From Paenibacillus sp. GM2 (GTDB lineage Bacteria > Bacillota > Bacilli > Paenibacillales > Paenibacillaceae), in the NCBI RefSeq assembly GCF_900069005.2, contig NZ_LN831278.1, forward strand, positions 112,587 through 176,586: DNA of 64,000 nt, read 5' to 3'. Shown here piece by piece: positions 1 through 8,772 of the stretch. A program made the position numbers and the translations under genes. Below the pieces are notes generated by a model. The model was given only the letters and a program-made list of their open reading frames with translations. It was not told the DNA's origin and did no database searches. Positions within the stretch are counted from its first letter, which is position 1; the number at the start of each line of letters is the position of its first letter.

Positions 1-897
1 CCGATACGTATAAGGCTTCTCACCGGGTTCCCCGGAGCCAAGCAGCGGCGGGCGATACGGCATTTCCAGCACGTCTGGCATATGGCAGGAAGCGGACGTA
101 TCCAGAATGGCAATATCCATTCCATTCTTCATCGTATCGAGCACCGACGTGATCAGAAAGCCCGCATTCAGAGCAACGGCTTCTCCAGGCTCAAGATAGA
201 CCTCGAGGCCGTATTTATCCTGCATGCGGCGGATGCATTGCTCCAGCAGAGGGATATCATAATCCTCTCTCGTAATATGATGCCCTCCGCCAAAGTTGAT
301 CCATTCCATTTGCGACAGCCACGGTCCGAATTTCTCTTCTACGGCATCCAGTGTCGTCGCCAGATCATCGGAATTCTGCTGGCACAATGTATGGAAGTGC
401 AGTCCGGAGATTCCCTCCAGCAGATCCGGGCGAAAATGCTCACGGGTCACGCCAAATCGGGAACCGACGGCACAAGGATTGTAAATGTCATGCCCAACCT
501 GTGTTGAACATTCCGGATTGATGCGCAGACCGTACTTCTTGCCTGCGGCCAGTACTTTATGACCGAACTTCTCTACCTGGGAGAAGGAGTTGAAAATAAT
601 GTGATCGCAGAGCTCAATGATCTCATCGATCTGATCCTCCCGGTAAGCCGGGGCAAAGCAGTGATTCTCCTTGCCCATTTCCTCATGACCCAACCGGGCC
701 TCGTACAAACCGCTGGAGGCTGTTCCACTCAGATAGCGGCCGATCAGCGGGTAGGTTGTATACATCGAGAAAGCCTTCTGCGCCAGTATGATCTTGGCAC
801 CGGTGCGCTCCATAATACCGCCTAATATTTCAAGGTTTCGTTCCAATAGAGCTTCATCTACTACATAACATGGGGTAGGCAGTTCTTCGAAGCGCAT
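1..897 (-). CDS. nspC: Carboxynorspermidine decarboxylase, 3' end beyond window
   Basis: PLP-dependent decarboxylase of the alanine-racemase fold; it removes CO2 from carboxynorspermidine or carboxyspermidine in the aspartate-semialdehyde route to (nor)spermidine. The readable 299 residues begin MRFEELPTPCYVVDEALLE, where TPCYVVDE is the family's N-terminal signature, and include ILAQKAFS, which holds the expected PLP lysine. They also include the INFGGGHHIT and EPGEAVA motifs. Family members are near 380 residues, so about 80 C-terminal residues are missing at the window edge. The start codon lies one base after the stop of the upstream dehydrogenase gene, so the two are one operon. No in-frame stop occurs in the visible part. 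The family call is firm; whether the product is spermidine or norspermidine cannot be told. Confidence 0.9.
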   Translation of the reverse strand, partial: MRFEELPTPCYVVDEALLERNLEILGGIMERTGAKIILAQKAFSMYTTYPLIGRYLSGTASSGLYEARLGHEEMGKENHCFAPAYREDQIDEIIELCDHIIFNSFSQVEKFGHKVLAAGKKYGLRINPECSTQVGHDIYNPCAVGSRFGVTREHFRPDLLEGISGLHFHTLCQQNSDDLATTLDAVEEKFGPWLSQMEWINFGGGHHITREDYDIPLLEQCIRRMQDKYGLEVYLEPGEAVALNAGFLITSVLDTMKNGMDIAILDTSASCHMPDVLEMPYRPPLLGSGEPGEKPYTYR

Positions 898-898
898 G

Positions 899-2155
899 TT
901 AGCGAACCAGCTCCGTTTCACGCTCTTTGCCAGCGGTTGCTTCGTCTTCCGGATAAGCATCCACGAGATTCGGATTGAAGCTTTCTTGCCATGGAAGTCC
1001 CCATTTGTTCAATGCATCCATAAATGGATCCGGATCGAATTCTTCAATGTTGTAGACGCCTGGTTTGTTCCATTTGCCTGTCATTACCATCATAGCGCCG
1101 ATCATGGCAGGAACGCCGGTGGTATAAGCGACTGCTTGCGACCCAACCTCTTGGTAGCACTCCTCGTGGTTGCATACGTTGTAGACATAGTACAACTTGT
1201 CTTTGCCATCCTTTTTGCCTTTGAAGATACAGCCAATATTCGTCTTGCCCTTCGTACGCGGACCAAGGGAAGAAGGATCCGGCAATACCGCCTTCAGGAA
1301 TTGCAGCGGAATAATCTGCTTGCCTTCAAATTGGATCGGCTCGATCGAGGTCATGCCAACATTTTCAAGGCATTTCAGGTGGGTCAGGTAGCTCTGTCCG
1401 AAGGTCATGAAGAAGCGGATCCGCTTCACGCCCGGAATGTTCAGGGCCAGCGACTCAATTTCTTCGTGGTGCAGCAGATACATATCTTTTTCCCCGATTT
1501 CAGGGAAGTCGTATACGCGTTTGATCTCCATCGGTTCAGTCTCAACCCACTCGCCGTTCTCCCAGTAGCTGCCGTTGGCGGTTACTTCACGGATATTGAT
1601 CTCAGGGTTGAAGTTGGTAGCGAACGGATACCCGTGGTCGCCAGCGTTGCAGTCGAGAATGTCGATGTATTCAATCTCGTCAAAATGATGCTTCAAAGCA
1701 TGGGCGGAGAATACACCGGTTACGCCTGGATCGAAGCCGCTGCCCAGCAAGGCAGTGATTCCAGCTTGCTCGAAGCGCTCACGGTATTCCCATTGCCATT
1801 TGTATTCGAATTTCGCCGTATCTTCCGGCTCATAGTTCGCGGTATCCATATAGTTGGTCTTGGTAGCCAGGCAAGCATCCATGATCGTCAAATCTTGATA
1901 TGGCAGAGCCAGGTTCATCACGATATCCGGCTTGACTTCGTTAATCAGAGCAATCAGCTCGTCGACATTGTTGGCATCAACCTGAGCGGTTGTAATTTTC
2001 GTCTTGCCCCCGTCCAGCTTTGCCTTAAGCGCATCACATTTGGATTTCGTACGGCTGGCGATGCAAATTTCCTCAAAAACCTCACTGTTTTGGCAGCATT
2101 TATGGATGGCTACCGAAGCTACGCCGCCGCAACCGATAATTAGTGCTTTTCCCAT
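899..2155 (-). CDS. Carboxynorspermidine synthase (saccharopine dehydrogenase family)
   Basis: NAD(P)-dependent reductase that joins aspartate semialdehyde to a diamine, giving the carboxy-polyamine used by the next gene. The N terminus MGKALIIGCGGVASVAIHK is a Rossmann GxGGVG-type dinucleotide site, and the 418-residue length fits the saccharopine dehydrogenase/CASDH family. GSGFDPGVTGVFSAH is typical of the carboxynorspermidine-synthase branch. ATG at 2155 is preceded by AGGGGAT at good spacing. The gene forms a two-gene operon with the decarboxylase (one-base gap). A leader of about 475 nt with a terminator-like hairpin precedes it. Lysine-pathway saccharopine dehydrogenase is the alternative, but the decarboxylase partner argues against it. 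Confidence 0.9.
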   Translation of the reverse strand: MGKALIIGCGGVASVAIHKCCQNSEVFEEICIASRTKSKCDALKAKLDGGKTKITTAQVDANNVDELIALINEVKPDIVMNLALPYQDLTIMDACLATKTNYMDTANYEPEDTAKFEYKWQWEYRERFEQAGITALLGSGFDPGVTGVFSAHALKHHFDEIEYIDILDCNAGDHGYPFATNFNPEINIREVTANGSYWENGEWVETEPMEIKRVYDFPEIGEKDMYLLHHEEIESLALNIPGVKRIRFFMTFGQSYLTHLKCLENVGMTSIEPIQFEGKQIIPLQFLKAVLPDPSSLGPRTKGKTNIGCIFKGKKDGKDKLYYVYNVCNHEECYQEVGSQAVAYTTGVPAMIGAMMVMTGKWNKPGVYNIEEFDPDPFMDALNKWGLPWQESFNPNLVDAYPEDEATAGKERETELVR

Positions 2156-2205
2156 TGTCCATATCCCCTATCTCAATGAATTTTTGGTGGTCAATTACGC
2201 AAAAA

Positions 2206-2247
2206 AAGCAAGTGAATACATGCGCTTAGCGCACACATCACTTGCTT
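2206..2247 (-). terminator. Terminator-like hairpin in the leader of the polyamine operon
   Basis: On the minus strand a perfect 10-bp outer stem (AAGCAAGTGA / TCACTTGCTT) encloses an inner stem GCGC/GCGC and is followed directly by a run of T. This is the form of a rho-independent terminator. It lies 51 bases upstream of the dehydrogenase start codon and downstream of a good promoter on the same strand, with no minus-strand gene between. It is therefore most simply read as a leader attenuator. Confidence 0.7.
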
Positions 2248-2249
2248 CT

Positions 2250-2630
2250 GATATATCGATATTAAGTATCTCCAATAGAAATCGGACATATATCACCATG
2301 CCAACGCAAAATACACATAACGAATTCGCGAAGCACAATGATCCCTCAATATTCAAATATATCCTGCTTGATCAGAGTCTATATAGCAAATAATCGCCTT
2401 TACCACTCTTATTGACCGTTTCACAAGTTGATGTGCATAATGCACTGGTTGTAAAGTAACCAACTTATAAAATTTGAGCTTTTAACTCAATCAATAAGGC
2501 AACGCTAGGTTGCCGATCGGCATTTGACCCGGCTGTCCGTATGGCCTTAACTCCCCGGGAAGGAAGTGGTCAAAAAATTATCTGCTTGGAAAGACTCGCA
2601 AAATATATTGAATACCGACTTTCCAAATTG
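2250..2630 (-). ncRNA. Structured 5' leader candidate upstream of the polyamine operon
   Basis: Read on the minus strand, this stretch contains nested inverted repeats. One is a TTTGACC/GGTCAAA stem (2523-2529 with 2568-2574) closing a region that holds a CCTT/AAGG and a GGC/GCC stem. Another is a GGCAAC/GTTGCC hairpin near 2494-2510. A third is an AAGTTG/CAACTT stem enclosing GGTT/AACC and GTGCA/TGCAC hairpins (about 2424-2467). The order promoter, folded region, terminator hairpin, gene is that of a riboswitch or attenuator. I checked T-box, S-box, L-box, c-di-GMP and c-di-AMP consensus cores by eye and recognised none. The inverted repeats are visible on either strand; the minus strand is chosen because of promoter and terminator. 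Confidence 0.4.
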
Positions 2631-2637
2631 CTCTTTT

Positions 2638-2666
2638 ATATTAGCAGGAGTTTATTCATTCGGCAA
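2638..2666 (-). promoter_or_regulatory. Sigma-A promoter for the polyamine operon
   Basis: On the minus strand, -35 TTGCCG (2666-2661) is followed by a 17-base spacer and -10 TAATAT (2643-2638). Transcription would start near 2630, giving a leader of about 475 bases. Confidence 0.55.
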
Positions 2667-2779
2667 TATAAATTTTTAAATTTTATTTACAGGTATTTTG
2701 TGGAAAGGTTTGAGAAGGCATTGTTGGGACAGGACAACCAGTATAGCACATCGCAAAAAAGTGATACCTGCCAGTGAAC

Positions 2780-3110
2780 GTCGAAACCAGCTGAAGAGTG
2801 GGTCTTCTGTAACGAAACTACAGAGCGCTATTTCTGCAAAAACGATCCTTGTTGGAACCTAAGGAAACACCATAACGTTATTTGCGGAATAATCAAGCAA
2901 AAGATCACTATTTTACCTAAATAACGCTCCTCTGTTTCGTTAAAATTTCAGACGGCTCTTATTAGCGCAAATAACGATACCACGGTTCGTTAGACAGGAT
3001 ACGGACGAGCGTCATACTTTTCCCGTTGCGTCCTGCAGAGATACATCGACATCGATTTTTGGCATGTCAGTGCAGTCTTTATAAATTCCTTAGAAATAGT
3101 TGCTACGATA
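2780..3110. repeat. Intergenic repeat family copy (AATAACG...CGTTA motif)
   Basis: Non-coding stretch with several versions of the motif AATAACGCTCCTCTGTTTCG (2921-2940) and its partial inversions (AACGTTATTTGCG near 2875, GCAAATAACG near 2967). The same motif family occurs at 24540-24780. No ORF or RNA gene is visible here. Confidence 0.45.
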
Positions 3111-3165
3111 ACCGGGAAGGTGGATACGTGAACAATTCAATGGATTTTATAGGGAGGAAAAAGCA

Positions 3166-4536
3166 ATGAAAGCAAGCAAGAGATTAGCAGGGATCGTGGC
3201 GGCGGGAATGGCCTTGACGTTGCTGCTATCGCCGATAAATGTCTCAGCGGCTGGGCAGCAGGAAACGGGGATCAACACGGGGTTCCAGGACAATTTCCGC
3301 GAGATCAAATCGGCAACGTCAGAGGATTATACGGATCTGGAGTTTCTTAAGCCGTTATTGAAGGATAAGACCGTCGTCAGCCTGGGCGAGAACTTCCACC
3401 GTGTGGCGGAATACAGCAGCATGAAGACGAGGTTGATTAAGTATTTGCATGAAGAGCTTGATTTTGATGTCGTTATGTTCGAGTCCGGGCTGGGTGATTC
3501 CTTTATGGCTTACGAGAATGCCGATATTTTACCGGCCAAAGGAATGATGGAGGGCTCCATCTTCCCGATCTGGCACTCCAAGGAGACGCTGGAGCTGTTC
3601 GATTATATTAAGCAGCAGAAGAGCACGGAGAATCCCCTGTATCTTGCCGGGTATGATATGCAGTTTACATCGGGATACTTGACTCAGTTTATTGCCGGCT
3701 GGATCGCCAAGGTAGATGAGCAGCAAGGCAAGGATTACTTTGACTTCGAGATGCAGGCAATAACTGACTTTTATACGGTGATTAACGAATATGGCCTAGA
3801 CTTTGACAACAATCCTCAAGCGAAGCAGGAGATTCAAAAAGTATTGAATAAGTATGAACCTAAATATAGAGCGCTCATTCAGTTTATCCAAGAGAACAAG
3901 GAGCAGCTCGCCGCAGCATTTCCGCAAAATGCCAAGATGGTCGATATTGCTCTGAAAACGTTGGAGGACCGGATCAGCTTTATCAAAATGGGGTTGTACG
4001 GCACGAAGGAGAGCTATGAATTCAGAGATCGGATCATGGCCGATAATGTCGAGTGGCTGATGCAGGTGATGTACCCGGGCAAAAAAGTGATTTTATGGGC
4101 GCATAACGATCACCTGGCCAAAAATACGTCGGGAATGATGACGAAGGAGCAGGGCAAGTGGATTCACAGCTTCACCAGCATGGGAGAGCTGCTTCATAAG
4201 AAGCTCAGGGACAAGGGATATGTAATTGGCTTCTATATGAACAGCGGTAGAGCGAGCACGATTACGACGCAGCAGCTCTTCGATATCAAGCCGATGCCGA
4301 AGGGCAGCCTGGAGCAGATCGTAATGGGCAGCGGTTATAAGATTGCCTTCGCCGATCTGTCCCAGCATAAGACGCCGGACAAGAGCAACTCCTGGATGTT
4401 CAGAATGAACTATGCCGCTGAGGATGGAATGACCTCGGAGATTATTGCCCCGAACGCGATGAGGTTTATCCCCAGAGAGCAGTATGATGGCATTATCGTC
4501 TTCGATCAGGTGAAGGAGCCGACGACGGAATATTAA
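3166..4536 (+). CDS. Secreted erythromycin-esterase-family protein
   Basis: 456 residues with a clear signal peptide (KRLAGIVAAGMALTLLLSP, cleavage near VSAAG at about 30). The esterase core follows: VSLGENFHR (E75, H78), FDVVMFESG (E106) and VILWAHNDHLAKN, corresponding to the Glu/His catalytic set of the Ere family (PF05139). Known family members hydrolyse the macrolide lactone, but many secreted Bacillales homologues have no proven substrate, so resistance is not implied. AGGGAGG lies upstream of the ATG. A terminator at 4541-4585 separates it from the two-component pair. Family confidence is high; substrate unknown. Confidence 0.85.
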   Translation: MKASKRLAGIVAAGMALTLLLSPINVSAAGQQETGINTGFQDNFREIKSATSEDYTDLEFLKPLLKDKTVVSLGENFHRVAEYSSMKTRLIKYLHEELDFDVVMFESGLGDSFMAYENADILPAKGMMEGSIFPIWHSKETLELFDYIKQQKSTENPLYLAGYDMQFTSGYLTQFIAGWIAKVDEQQGKDYFDFEMQAITDFYTVINEYGLDFDNNPQAKQEIQKVLNKYEPKYRALIQFIQENKEQLAAAFPQNAKMVDIALKTLEDRISFIKMGLYGTKESYEFRDRIMADNVEWLMQVMYPGKKVILWAHNDHLAKNTSGMMTKEQGKWIHSFTSMGELLHKKLRDKGYVIGFYMNSGRASTITTQQLFDIKPMPKGSLEQIVMGSGYKIAFADLSQHKTPDKSNSWMFRMNYAAEDGMTSEIIAPNAMRFIPREQYDGIIVFDQVKEPTTEY

Positions 4537-4540
4537 TACG

Positions 4541-4585
4541 AATCCCCGTGAAGTGGCAGCGATGTTGCATTTCAGGGGGATTTTT
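4541..4585 (+). terminator. Rho-independent terminator of the esterase gene
   Basis: AATCCCCGTGAAGTG pairs with GCATTTCAGGGGGATT across an 11-13 base loop and is followed by TTTTT. It starts four bases after the stop codon. Confidence 0.75.
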
Positions 4586-4633
4586 GCCGTGTGTGCATGT
4601 ACAATAAAAGGGATAGTAGTTGAAAGGACATCT

Positions 4634-5332
4634 GTGAAAATGAGAGAAAAGATTCTGATTGCTGACGATGAGCGGGAAATTGTAGAGTTCATGCGCGACG
4701 CACTGGAGGATGATGGTTACGATGTGCGGATCGCATATGACGGCAGCCAGGTGCTGGACCGGCTTGAAGAGCATGAGCAGCTTGATCTGATCATTTTAGA
4801 TATTATGATGCCTCATCTCGATGGCCTTGAGGTGTGTCAGGTGATTAGGGATCGGGTAGCTTGCCCTATTTTGTTCTTAAGCGCACGCTCCGCCGAAGCC
4901 GATCGCATCCGGGGACTTGCTGTCGGCGGTGACGATTATATCGTTAAGCCCTTTAGTATGCAGGAGCTCAAGGCGAGAATCAGAGCGCATCTGCGCCGCG
5001 AGCAGCGGGGGCACATGGGCCGACATCCGAAGCTGCTCCATCACGGCCATCTGACGATGGACCTGGATAGCCTGCAATTATTTTACAAGAACATCCTTAT
5101 CCCTTTAACCAGTCGGGAATTCGAATTGCTCCAGCTTCTCTTCATGCACCCGAACCAGGTATTCTCCCGCGAACAGATGTATGAGAAAGTTTGGGGGTAT
5201 GATGCCGAGGGAGACGCCGCTACGGTGACAGAGCATATTAAGAACATCCGTGCCAAGCTGACAACGGCAGCGCCTGAGCAGACATTTGTGACGACGGTAT
5301 GGGGGGTAGGATACAAATTCAACAGACCGTGA
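4634..5332 (+). CDS. OmpR/PhoB-family response regulator
   Basis: Receiver domain (residues about 5-120) with acidic pair in ILIADDE, phospho-acceptor Asp in DLIILDIMMP, and the Lys of YIVKPFS. The C-terminal winged helix (about 135-230) contains LTSREFELLQLL and a closing TTVWGVGYKFNRP. It binds DNA after phosphorylation by the kinase encoded next. GTG at 4634 lies 5 bases after AAAGGA; ATG at 4640 is a possible alternative. The stop overlaps the start of the kinase gene. The regulated genes cannot be read from the sequence; the esterase upstream is a separate transcript. Confidence 0.92.
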   Translation: MKMREKILIADDEREIVEFMRDALEDDGYDVRIAYDGSQVLDRLEEHEQLDLIILDIMMPHLDGLEVCQVIRDRVACPILFLSARSAEADRIRGLAVGGDDYIVKPFSMQELKARIRAHLRREQRGHMGRHPKLLHHGHLTMDLDSLQLFYKNILIPLTSREFELLQLLFMHPNQVFSREQMYEKVWGYDAEGDAATVTEHIKNIRAKLTTAAPEQTFVTTVWGVGYKFNRP

Positions 5333-6783
5333 AGACGAGTAGAAGGCCGCTGCGCCGACAATTTATGAGCGCGTTTGTGCTTATCCTGTTATTTAGTTTC
5401 CTATGTTCACTTATGGTATGGGGGGTTACTCTTTATTTTTTGATTCATCAGACGGGGAGGGGGGTCCTTCCGGCTAATCATTACGAGCGGCAAATCCCGC
5501 GGATTCTGGAATATGCCGCTAGGCAGCAGGCTGCCTTGTTATCTCCTCAGATGCAGGATGAACTGGAGAAAGTGATCCCGCTTCAGGGCATCCAATATCA
5601 AGTTATCGATCTCGACGGACGGATTGTCTACGGATGGAAGGGAGAGAGCTATGTCAATGGTCCGGAGGATTTGATCGAAAAGCTGAACAGGACGGATAGT
5701 TATAACGGCAGATTTGTTAAGTTCAGTCCTATTCTTGATGCACAGCAGCGGCTGAAGGGGATGCTCCTGCTCCGCTATAGTCTTAATGTGACTGCCAATA
5801 ATCCTAGGAATGGGTTGCTCGTTAGTCTCGTATTGGGCAGCCTGATCGCCCCATTCGTATTTATAGTCCTGTTCTCTGCGATCTTCGCCAGGAGGCTAGG
5901 CAAGCGGCTCGAACCGTCGATTACCCGGATTATTGGGGGGGCGCGGCGAATTCAGCAGAATGATCTTAATTTCTCAGTCGCTGGAGAGGGCGGGTCAAAG
6001 GAATTGACCGAGCTTTCGAACGCTTTTGAAGAGATGCGAAGTGCGCTGGAGCAGTCTTTGAAGCGTGAATGGCAGTTGGAGCAAGAAAGACGCGATATGA
6101 TCTCGGCGATTGCCCATGATCTGCGGACCCCGTTGACGATTATCCAGGGCCACGCGGATAACCTGATCGAGAACGGCGCACGACATCCCGAGCGGCTGGA
6201 GCGGTATCTGCTGACTATTCGAAATAGCACCCAGCGTGCCGATAAAATGCTGACCGAGCTGCTGTTCCTAAACCGGATCGATATGCCTGACTTCATCTTG
6301 GAGTATCTGCCGACGGATTTAGCCGCCTTCTGTGAACGGAAGAGGCAAGAGTTCGATCTGCTGTGCCGCGAAAAAGGGGTTACGCTTTGCTGTTCACGCC
6401 AGCAGTGGCATCACCATGCAGAGCATCTGCTTCTTCTCGATTCCGCAAGGCTGGAGCAAGTTCTCGATAACGTCATTACAAACGGATTAAGATTTACACC
6501 AATAGGTGGAGAAATAGAGTGGACGATCTCGGTATATGAGCAGCATATTATTTTCGAGGTAAAGGATACGGGGCCGGGCTTCAGCGAGCAAGATCTGCGC
6601 TTCATGTTCGATAGATTCTATTCCGGGGATACCTCCAGATCTCAGGCTCAAGGCCACTCCGGACTGGGCCTGTACACAGCGAAGCTGCTCGTGGAGAAGC
6701 ACGGCGGAAAGATCGAAGCCGGGAATCGTACTCAAGGCGGCGCTTGGGTAAGCCTTACTGTACCCTATAAGTGTGCTTCATAG
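5329..6783 (+). CDS. Sensor histidine kinase (HAMP, HisKA, HATPase)
   Basis: Membrane kinase partner of the preceding regulator. Order: TM1 (AFVLILLFSFLCSLMVWGV), an extracellular sensor loop of about 120 residues, TM2 (LVLGSLIAPFVFIVLFSAI), a HAMP linker, an H-box with phospho-His in AIAHDLRTPL, an N-box LDNVITNGLRF, and G-boxes KDTGPGF and GHSGLGLYTAK. Translation probably starts at GTG 5329, which overlaps the regulator's TGA. An in-frame ATG at 5299 has no good ribosome site. Ligand unknown. Confidence 0.9.
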   Translation: MKTSRRPLRRQFMSAFVLILLFSFLCSLMVWGVTLYFLIHQTGRGVLPANHYERQIPRILEYAARQQAALLSPQMQDELEKVIPLQGIQYQVIDLDGRIVYGWKGESYVNGPEDLIEKLNRTDSYNGRFVKFSPILDAQQRLKGMLLLRYSLNVTANNPRNGLLVSLVLGSLIAPFVFIVLFSAIFARRLGKRLEPSITRIIGGARRIQQNDLNFSVAGEGGSKELTELSNAFEEMRSALEQSLKREWQLEQERRDMISAIAHDLRTPLTIIQGHADNLIENGARHPERLERYLLTIRNSTQRADKMLTELLFLNRIDMPDFILEYLPTDLAAFCERKRQEFDLLCREKGVTLCCSRQQWHHHAEHLLLLDSARLEQVLDNVITNGLRFTPIGGEIEWTISVYEQHIIFEVKDTGPGFSEQDLRFMFDRFYSGDTSRSQAQGHSGLGLYTAKLLVEKHGGKIEAGNRTQGGAWVSLTVPYKCAS

Positions 6784-6800
6784 GGCTCATATCCAGATAA

Positions 6801-6826
6801 GAGCCACCGGAATCCGGTGGCTCTTT
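6801..6826. terminator. Bidirectional terminator between kinase and DeoR gene
   Basis: GAGCCACCGG-AAT-CCGGTGGCTC is a perfect 10-bp stem followed by TTT. It serves the plus-strand two-component operon and possibly the converging DeoR gene. Confidence 0.8.
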
Positions 6827-6903
6827 GACTATCACTCATATTGTATGGAAATGGGAATGCCTCGGATGTTGGTTCATAATCGATGCTTTGAATTCGTACA
6901 TCT

Positions 6904-7665
6904 TCAAGCGTCTGCAATTATCAATTTGGTGTCGGTCTTCCTGAATTTGGCTTGATAGCTGCGATCAACATTCACATCCGTCACGATGGTGTCAATTCGC
7001 TCCAGCGGCGCAATGGAGACCATGACATCTTTGCCGAATTTGGTACTATCGGCGGCGACGTAGACCTCGCTAGCAAGGTCAATCATCTTTTTACGGGTGA
7101 TGGCCTCCTCCATGTTATAATCCGAGATTCCTCTCTCGATGGTGATCCCGCTACAGCAGATGAACGCCTTCCGGATATTCAACTCATGAAAATTGAAGAT
7201 ATAGTCATAAGCCACCACGGATTGCTCTTCTTTTCGAATTTTCCCTCCGATAATAATGAGATCCACATCACTATGGACAAGCTCTTGGATGACAGGGATG
7301 GAGCTCGTGATGACCGTGAGCTTCTTTTTATGCTTCATATACTTGGCAATTTGGTAGGTGGTGGACCCGCTATCAATATAGATACAGTCGCCATCCTCAA
7401 TAAATTCACAGCACTTGCGAGCAATCTGTTCCTTCTCTTCCAGATGATTGATCATCCGTTCCTCCATTGAGGACTCTCCGAACCGCCCCACCAGCTTGAT
7501 GCCGCCATATATTTTTTCGATTTTCCCCTGTTTGGTAAGCAGATTGATATCTCTTCTAAGGGTGTCGATCGATATATCCAGCGCTTCGGTCAGCTCATTG
7601 ATTTTGAGTACCTCTCTAACGGTTAACAGATCAAGCATTTTCTTTTGCCTTTCTAGTGGCAGCAT
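6904..7665 (-). CDS. DeoR-family transcriptional regulator
   Basis: 253 residues. The N-terminal DeoR helix-turn-helix (about 4-58) reads VLKINELTEALDISIDTLRR and QGKIEKIYGGIKL. The C-terminal sugar-isomerase-like sensor (about 75-230) contains IYIDSGSTTYQIAKY and the closing KFGKDVMVSIAPLERIDTIV. Members usually repress a neighbouring operon and respond to a phosphorylated metabolite. The gene is divergent from the phosphonate operon, so that operon is its likely target. This is unusual, since DeoR proteins mostly control sugar genes. Start ATG at 7665. Confidence 0.88.
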   Translation of the reverse strand: MLPLERQKKMLDLLTVREVLKINELTEALDISIDTLRRDINLLTKQGKIEKIYGGIKLVGRFGESSMEERMINHLEEKEQIARKCCEFIEDGDCIYIDSGSTTYQIAKYMKHKKKLTVITSSIPVIQELVHSDVDLIIIGGKIRKEEQSVVAYDYIFNFHELNIRKAFICCSGITIERGISDYNMEEAITRKKMIDLASEVYVAADSTKFGKDVMVSIAPLERIDTIVTDVNVDRSYQAKFRKTDTKLIIADA

Positions 7666-8013
7666 CTTCTCACCTGCTAAATACAGATTTTAGAGGCAGC
7701 TTAAAAAGTTCGGTTTGGATAAAAGAATCCAGATCGAGGTCAGTTCAGGGATGAGTGACCGCGAATTAAGGGAAGAATTCCATACCGTCCTTTTTGAGCA
7801 CGCATTAGTATTAGAACAATTTCAGTGTATCGGCTACCTCTTCAAGATTCAATAGAGTTTACAAAGATCGGCATGTTCAACTGCCCAATATGGGCTAGAG
7901 TTATGCATAAGTAATGAATCATATATGCAAGATTTACTTAAATTTTACATAGTCGCTCATTCCGGATGACATACGGTTTTTATACTGGGATTGTGTTGAA
8001 GGAGGTGGGCGGC
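7666..8013. promoter_or_regulatory. Divergent intergenic region, DeoR gene / phosphonate operon
   Basis: About 350 bases with no gene. It must hold both divergent promoters and probably the DeoR operator, but I do not see a convincing -35/-10 pair or operator repeat. The AT-rich stretch 7910-7960 is the most likely promoter area for the plus strand. Confidence 0.35.
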
Positions 8014-8772
8014 TTGCTGAAGCTGCAAAATATTAGCAAACAATTTGACGGCAAAACAGTTCTTGATGACATCAGCTTCGAGATGGGTTCAGGTGAGATT
8101 ATGTCGCTCCTCGGTCCAAGCGGAAGCGGGAAGACAACCCTGCTCCATCTGATTCTTGGCCTGACGGGAGCTGATCGCGGAAGCATCATCTTCGGTGAAG
8201 AGGATCTGACCCATGTGCCCATGAAGAAGCGCGGATTCAACATCGTGTTCCAGGACTACGCCCTGTTTCCGAACTTGAGTGCGTATGACAACATCGTATA
8301 CGGTCTTCGCAATAAGAAAGGGACTGCAAGTGAACAAGAGGTTCAAGAATATATCGACTTTCTGGAGTTGGCCCCGCATCTGAATAAAAGAATAGGTGAG
8401 TTGTCCGGAGGACAGAAGCAACGGGTGGCTTTGGCAAGAACGTTGGTTACAAAGCCGAAAATCCTGCTGCTCGATGAGCCGCTAAGCGCGCTGGACGGGG
8501 TCATTAAGGAATCTATCAAACAGCGAATTCAATCGATTGCCAGAGAGTTCAAGCTGACGACAATTATTGTAACGCATGATCCGGAGGAAGCCTTAACCCT
8601 GTCTGACAAAATATTGATTATCAATCAGGGCAAAATCTCGCAATTTGGATCACCGCAGCAAATTATTAATCAGCCGGAAAATGAGTTCGTGAAGCAATTC
8701 ATTATTAAGCAGTTGCTAATCAAACGGCAAAACATCTATAACCTGTTCGGTGAGCTGTATGCACATGCATAA
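8014..8772 (+). CDS. 2-Aminoethylphosphonate ABC transporter, ATP-binding protein
   Basis: ABC ATPase with Walker A LLGPSGSGKTTL, signature LSGGQKQRVALAR, Walker B ILLLDEPLSALDG and H-loop VTHDPEEAL. It has the sequence of the PotA/PhnT-type importer group and is about 252 residues long. The start is TTG at 8014, placed by AAGGAGGTGG about 7 bases upstream; earlier in-frame codons lack a ribosome site. Its end overlaps the permease start, so the two are translationally coupled. Substrate is inferred from phnW and phnX downstream. Confidence 0.88.
   Translation: MLKLQNISKQFDGKTVLDDISFEMGSGEIMSLLGPSGSGKTTLLHLILGLTGADRGSIIFGEEDLTHVPMKKRGFNIVFQDYALFPNLSAYDNIVYGLRNKKGTASEQEVQEYIDFLELAPHLNKRIGELSGGQKQRVALARTLVTKPKILLLDEPLSALDGVIKESIKQRIQSIAREFKLTTIIVTHDPEEALTLSDKILIINQGKISQFGSPQQIINQPENEFVKQFIIKQLLIKRQNIYNLFGELYAHA

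Noticed and set aside
896-2143. Long plus-strand open frame opposite the carboxynorspermidine synthase
   Set aside because: It is the antisense shadow of a clear saccharopine-dehydrogenase-family gene and has no family-like motif of its own.
2250-2630. T-box, S-box, lysine, c-di-GMP or c-di-AMP riboswitch
   Set aside because: I looked for the conserved cores of these classes on both strands and none is present. The similarity of GGTTGCCGA to a c-di-GMP element is too short and lacks its partner sequence.
2541-2777. Open frame of 78 codons in the gap upstream of the esterase gene
   Set aside because: It runs through the promoter and structured leader of the polyamine operon, lacks a ribosome site and has low-complexity AT-rich sequence.
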